Source: DATAGF01 sp963834875
GTDB lineage: Bacteria; Actinomycetota; Thermoleophilia; Miltoncostaeales; Miltoncostaeaceae
Direction of reading: 5' to 3'
Assembly: GCA_963834875.1 (NCBI GenBank)
Contig: CAWIDG010000033.1
Span: forward strand, 310,001 to 374,000
DNA length: 64,000 bases
Part shown: piece after piece, positions 59,035-64,000 of the stretch
Position numbering within the stretch: position 1 is the stretch's first letter
How the letters are laid out: each line of letters starts with the position of its first letter
Position numbers and translations under genes: made by a program
Notes under the pieces: model-generated
Database searches by the model: none
What the model saw: only the letters and a program-made list of their open reading frames with translations
What the model was told of the DNA's origin: nothing

Positions 59035-60815
59035 CTACGCTGCCAGGCCTCGCGCCTCCGCCCGGGCTCGGCCGCCTTGCGGGTCGTGCGCCGCCGCCGG
59101 GGCTTCGGCGCCTCCGCCTCGGCCGCGGGCTCGGCCGCCTTGCGGGTCGTGCGCCGCCGGGGCTTGGGGGCCTCCTCGGCCGCGGTCTCGCCGCCGTCCG
59201 CGGCCGCCTCGGCCGCGGGCGAGGCGCGCCGCGTGCGGCGCTTGGGCGCCGGCGCCTCCGCGTCGTCCGTGCCGGCCTCGGCGACCGGCTCGGCCTTCTT
59301 GCGGGTCGCGCGGCGCCGCGGCTTCGGGGCCTCCTCGGGAGCCGGCTCGGCCTCCTCGGCGGCCGGCTCGGTGGGCGGCGCCGGCTGAGGCTCGGCCTCG
59401 GCGGCGGCCGTCCGCCGGCGCACCCGGCGCCGGGTCGGCGCCGCCGGCGCCTCCTGCGGGGCGGCGGGGTCCGGAGCGGCGATCGGCGGCCCCTCGACGT
59501 CCACCAGCGGCGCGGCCGCGGCGTCGGCGGGCGGCTCGGCGGCCGCGGCCTCGGGCTCGGCGGCCGCGGCCGCGGTCGCGCGGCGCCGGCGCCGGGGCGG
59601 CGTTGCGGCCTCCGCCTCCCCCTCCGGGGCCTGCGTCTCGCCGGCGTCCGCACCCGGGACGGGCTCCGCCGGCAGCTCGACCACGATCTCGTCGACCGGC
59701 TCGAGGTCGGCGACGGTCGGCTCCGGCTCGGCGACCGCGGCGCGCCGTCGCCGGCGCCTCGAGCTCCGCGGAGGGGGCTCGCCCGCGTCGAAGTCGGTCG
59801 CCTCGGCGAGGTCCGGGACGTCCTCGCCGACCTCCGGGGGCGGGCCGTACATCACCATGTCCTCGTACGAGATCGGCTCGTCCAGGGGCGGCAGCGTGCC
59901 GAGGTCGGGATCGGGGGTCGGCTCGATGCGGACCTCGAAGACCTCGGCCTCCTCGACGGCGTCGGGCGCCGGGGACTCGGCGCGCCGCCCACGGCGCCGG
60001 CGCCGGCGGCCCTCGCCCTCATCGGCGGCGCGCTCGGCGGGCGCGGCCTCCGCCGGCGGGGGCGCGGCGGTGGTGTCTGCGAGCTCAACCCGGTAGGTGC
60101 CGCTGCGCGGGTCGGTCTCGATCTTCACCATGCCGGCGCCGGCGGCCTCCTCGAGGAACTTCGAGAAGGTCGAGAAGCCCTGGTCCGTCTCGTCGAAGGC
60201 CGGGTACTTGCGGCGCATCGAGTCCTTGACCACGCTCGCGAGCGGCCACTCGGTGCCCTCGCGCTGCAGGGCGGTCAGGGTCTCCTGCAGGAGCTGGAGC
60301 GGGTTCGGCCCGCTCCCGCCCCGCCGCCGCGAGGTGCCGCCGCTCGCCCGCGCGACGAGGGTGTCGTAGTAGATGAACTCGTCGCAGTTGGCGACCAGCA
60401 GGTCGCTCGCCGACTCGCGGCTGCCGACGCCGATGACGCGCTTGTTCAGCTCTCGCAGCTTGCCGACGAGCGGCGTGAAGTCGCTGTCGCCCGAGACGAT
60501 GACGAAGTTGTTGACGTGGTCGCGGCTGTAGGCCAGCTCCATCGCGTTGACCGCCATCTGGATGTCGGCTCGGTTCTTGGCGCCCTCGCGCGCCGAGGGC
60601 ATCTCGATGAGCCCGAGCCCCGCGTTCTGCAGCTCGTGGCGGGCGTCGCGGTAGCGGCTCCAGTCCGCATAGGCGCGCTTCACGAGCACGCGCCCCTTCT
60701 CCGCGAGGCGGTCGAGGACCAGGTGAATGTCGAAGTCGTTTCGTCCCTTGGCCCCGGGGCGGGCCATGTTCTCGAAGTTGACCAGCACGGCGAGAGAGCT
60801 CTCGTGCTCGGCCAA
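59035..60815 (-). CDS. NYN-domain ribonuclease-like protein with OST-HTH domain and Ala/Pro/Glu/Arg-rich tail
   Basis: About 590 residues. TTG 60815 has a perfect GGAGGT site 3 bases before it. Residues about 10-155: NYN (LabA/PIN-like) with LAVLVNFENMAR, VLVKRAYADWSRY, NRADIQMAVNAMELAYS, FVIVSGDSDFTPLVGKLRELNKRVIGVG, retaining the acidic metal residues. Residues about 175-260: OST-HTH/LOTUS (LLQETLTALQREG, SSVVKDSMRRKYPAFDE-like, FLEEAAGAGMVKIE). The rest is low complexity, with repeats of PKPRRRTTRKAAEPAAEAE. A TAG at 59035-59037 in an adjacent frame is the likely native stop. Probably an RNA-processing factor. Confidence 0.85.
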
Positions 60816-60965
60816 GGTACCTCCAGTAATCCGTGTGTGGCCGCCGGAGCGGCGGCGGGTCAAGCGGCGTGACGCCGGATCCCGCGCGTACGCAGGACGA
60901 GCGGATGGTACCAGGGGCGGCGCCGATCCGCTCCGCGGACAGCCCCGCAGCGCGCGCCGCGTCAC

Positions 60966-60971
60966 TAGAAT
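60966..60971 (+). promoter_or_regulatory. -10 element TAGAAT upstream of citrate synthase
   Basis: TAGAAT at 60966-60971 would start transcription about 48 bases upstream of the ATG at 61026, leaving a leader with an AAGGGAAAG site. A second minor TAGGTG lies at 60993. The rest of the 210-bp region 60816-61025 shows no gene. Confidence 0.45.
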
Positions 60972-61025
60972 CCCCAGGATCCCCGAGCACCGGTAGGTGC
61001 GACACCCTCGTCAAGGGAAAGCTGC

Positions 61026-62333
<1,308 letters not shown>

Positions 62334-62358
<25 letters not shown>

Positions 62359-62807
62359 TCAGCGACGGCCTGGAGGAGGGCGACGAGCTGCGCCAGCTCG
62401 TCGTCGTCCAGGCGGTCCCAGAGCCGCTCCAGCACCTCGCCCCGGCCCGGCAGCGCCTCCTCGGCCACCCGGAGGCCCTGACGGGTGACGTGGGCCTGCA
62501 CCATCCGCCGGTCGCTGGGGTGTGGCAGGCGCTCGACGAGCCCGCCCCGCTCCAGGCCGTCGACGAGCTTGGTGACATTGGGGCGGGTGACGCCGAGCTC
62601 GTCGCCCAGCGCGTGCAGGCACGCCCGCCGGTCGGCGCAGCAGCAGAGCACCTCGAGGACCTCGAGCTTGGCGTCCGAGAGCCCGAAGTCGACCGCGTGG
62701 CGCTCGAGCCGGCGCGCGGCGGCGCACGCCGCCCGGTCGAGGGCCTCGCTCGCCCGGCGCGCGAGCTCCGCGCGAGACGACGCCGCGGTCGTTGCCGGGT
62801 TCATCAT
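62334..62807 (-). CDS. MarR-family transcriptional regulator
   Basis: 157 residues. Winged helix: LSDAKLEVLEVLCCCADRRACLHALGDELGVTRPNVTKLVDGLERGGLVERLPHPSDRRMVQAHVT, where DRR and P-S-D mark the wing. Long dimerisation helices at either end. Contains three Cys (CCC) in the recognition region, possibly redox- or metal-responsive. Start ATG 62807, TACCGT 5 bases upstream (minus strand). Its likely target is divergent or convergent neighbours; not determined. Confidence 0.9.
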
Positions 62808-62857
62808 GTCTCACGGTACCACCGTCGCGTGGCGGCCCGTCAAGGTCGCCCGGCCGT

Positions 62858-62863
62858 TAGTGT
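62858..62863 (+). promoter_or_regulatory. -10 element TAGTGT, promoter of the SHOCT gene
   Basis: TAGTGT ends 7 bases before the GTG at 62871. GGAGGGG lies in that gap, so initiation may be either leaderless or SD-led from another start site. Confidence 0.4.
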
Positions 62864-62870
62864 TGGAGGG

Positions 62871-63137
62871 GTGACGGACCCTCAGGAGCAGGTGCGGCAG
62901 GCGCTTCGCGACCTGGGCCAGGAGCTGTCGAAGGCCATGGAGCAGGCGCAGCGCCTCGCGCGCCAGGTCGGCGACGACCTCTCACGGCTGGTGAGCGAGC
63001 CGCCGCGCAAGCGGGCAAAGCGCGCGCCCGGCGCGCCCACCGAGCTGATCCGCGAGCTCGCGCGCCTCCGCGACGAGGGGCTGGTCACCGAGGAGGAGTT
63101 CCAGGCCAAGAAGGCCGAGCTCCTCGCGCGTCTGTGA
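62871..63137 (+). CDS. SHOCT-domain protein
   Basis: 88 residues: helical N-terminus QVRQALRDLGQELSKAMEQAQRLARQVGDDLSRLV, basic segment PPRKRAKRA, and a C-terminal SHOCT motif IRELARLRDEGLVTEEEFQAKKAELL. SHOCT is an oligomerisation/anchoring motif. GTG 62871. The stop overlaps the next gene by 4 bp. Confidence 0.75.
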   Translation: MTDPQEQVRQALRDLGQELSKAMEQAQRLARQVGDDLSRLVSEPPRKRAKRAPGAPTELIRELARLRDEGLVTEEEFQAKKAELLARL

Positions 63138-63499
63138 CCTCCCCCGAGGCCTGGGCGCGACTCGTCGAGGGCCTGCGGCCCCACGTGTCGCCCGAGTGGG
63201 TGCGCAGCGCCGAGGAGCACGGCGCCCAGGGGTGGATCCGCCTCATCCTGATGGTCGACGCGCACCATCAGCTGTCCTCCCCACGGGTGGCGGAGAAGGT
63301 CGCGATGACCATGGCCGACCTGGCCGTCGGTCACGAGCGGCAGGCCGAGCGCGAGGGCTGGGAGGAGGTGCGGCGCACGGCCCAGGACCAGCGGGTGGAG
63401 GTCGTCGCCGGGCTGGTCGACGCGTCGACGACCCTGCTGCCCGAGGATCTGCAGCCGCTCTTCGCCCGCTCGATCGAGCCGTCCCCGCCGGGGATGTGA
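63134..63499 (+). CDS. Hypothetical protein, 121 residues
   Basis: Soluble, mainly helical: WARLVEGLRPHVSPEWVRSAEEHGAQGWIRLIL, SSPRVAEKVAMTMADLAVGHERQAEREGWEEV and LPEDLQPLFARSIEP. No recognised motif. GTG 63134 overlaps the SHOCT stop, and its own stop overlaps the next gene, so a three-gene operon is likely. Confidence 0.6.
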   Translation: MTSPEAWARLVEGLRPHVSPEWVRSAEEHGAQGWIRLILMVDAHHQLSSPRVAEKVAMTMADLAVGHERQAEREGWEEVRRTAQDQRVEVVAGLVDASTTLLPEDLQPLFARSIEPSPPGM

Positions 63500-63837
63500 G
63501 CGCCGCCGCCGGCCGGCACCCGAGCGACGCCGAGCGCGCGGAGGCCGCCCGTCCGATGCTCGAGGATCTGGTGCGCGCGGCGGCCGCCGCCGACGCGGAC
63601 GGCGTCGCGGCCTGCCTCGGCGAGGACGTCGTCTGGCTCGCCCCGGCGGGCGCGGTCACGGGGCGGGGGGAGGCGGCGCGCCGCATGCTCGAGGCCGCGG
63701 GCGAGGGCGCCGCGTGGGCGCCGCCGCGCCAGCACGGCGCCCATGCGGTCCTGGGCTGGAGCGCCCTCGACGGGTCGCGGGGCGGGGTCGTCGTCGAGGT
63801 CCGGCGCGGGCGCGTCGTCCTCGTGGCCGCGCCGTGA
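63496..63837 (+). CDS. SnoaL/NTF2-like protein
   Basis: 113 residues. Long helix MLEDLVRAAAAADADGVAACLGEDVVWLAPAG followed by TGRGEAARRMLEAAGE and strands AHAVLGWSAL, GGVVVEVRRGRVVLVAA fit an NTF2-like (SnoaL) cone fold. No catalytic residues identifiable. GTG 63496. Confidence 0.6.
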   Translation: MSAAAGRHPSDAERAEAARPMLEDLVRAAAAADADGVAACLGEDVVWLAPAGAVTGRGEAARRMLEAAGEGAAWAPPRQHGAHAVLGWSALDGSRGGVVVEVRRGRVVLVAAP

Positions 63838-63846
63838 TGGCCGGGG

Positions 63847-64000
63847 TCAGCCCCGTCCCAGGGTGCGCAGCGCCGCGGGCGGGTAGAGCGCCCGCAGGCG
63901 GCCCCCCGCGGGGCGCGTCCCCTCGACGTCGAGCAGCGCGAGCGATCCCTTGCGGAACTCCACCACGCCCCCGCCGGTGAGGTCGGCGACCAGGTCGGAG
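63847..64000 (-). CDS. C-terminus of a minus-strand gene, possibly a Crp/Fnr-type regulator (partial)
   Basis: 51 codons: SDLVADLTGGGVVEF, RKGSLALLDVEGTRPAGGRLRAL and a tail YPPAALRTLGRG. The strand-hairpin pattern resembles the wing of Crp/Fnr DNA-binding domains, but too little is present to be sure. It runs off the end of the window. Confidence 0.35.
   Translation of the reverse strand, partial: SDLVADLTGGGVVEFRKGSLALLDVEGTRPAGGRLRALYPPAALRTLGRG

Overview
The window is about 64 kb of very GC-rich DNA (third codon positions almost always G or C), densely packed with short, often 4-bp-overlapping genes. The gene set points to an actinobacterium: an F420-type nitroreductase, the MoeZ-CysO-CysM-Mec sulfur-carrier cysteine pathway, a CobA-HemD fusion, a DUF1015 protein, methylmalonyl-CoA epimerase and a CIRCE-controlled groESL. 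I infer an uncultured member of the Thermoleophilia side of the phylum, but no rRNA is present to test this. There are no insertion sequences, prophage, integrases or CRISPR arrays. It reads as ordinary chromosome. Roughly twenty genes carry a reading-frame break, nearly all readable as a single extra base, which suggests a long-read or metagenome consensus with uncorrected insertions.

Layout. 1-6.1 kb: end of a cytochrome c maturation cluster (ccmB end, ccmC, ccmD-like) running into tetrapyrrole genes (Met8-like precorrin-2 dehydrogenase, hemA, hemC, cobA-hemD) and a SAM hydrolase. 6.1-14.6 kb, minus strand: ATP-grasp and GNAT pair, CDF metal exporter, a large GAF/PP2C/HATPase/STAS signalling module, HD hydrolase, collagen-like protein, EamA transporter. 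14.7-24.5 kb: membrane protein, tRNA-Phe, OmpR-type two-component system, TrpB2, secreted beta-propeller, Nfu_N protein, pyrE, rsgA. 24.5-30.7 kb: a repeat protein behind a palindrome, NUDIX, ASCH, CIRCE-groES-groEL, methyltransferase, MFS, F420 nitroreductase. 30.7-31.3 kb: ORF-poor, hairpin-rich DNA. 31.3-35.4 kb: clpP, small proteins, molybdopterin oxidoreductase, kelch lipoprotein, DUF1015.

35.5-45.6 kb: UvrD-like helicase-nuclease, OB/HD exonuclease-like protein, subtilase, ychF, methylmalonyl-CoA epimerase, nicotinate phosphoribosyltransferase, YcnI-like protein, DUF1385. 45.6-54.6 kb: RidA, a tandem ThyX-like protein, second subtilase, YqeY, YwaF-like protein, rarA, MFS, small membrane and zinc proteins. 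54.7-58.4 kb: a complete protein-bound-sulfide cysteine pathway (rhodanese-ThiF activator, CysO, CysM, JAMM protease Mec). 58.4-64 kb: cupin, NYN/OST-HTH protein, citrate synthase, MarR regulator, SHOCT protein and small proteins.

Regulation. Many transcription units have a hexamer of the form TAGNNT (or TATCAT/TACTCT) ending 6 to 8 bases before the ATG/GTG, with no room for a ribosome binding site. This is the geometry of leaderless mRNAs. Other visible control sites are the CIRCE operator before groES, a perfect 9-bp-arm palindrome on the promoter of the repeat protein, and a palindrome upstream of the sulfur operon.
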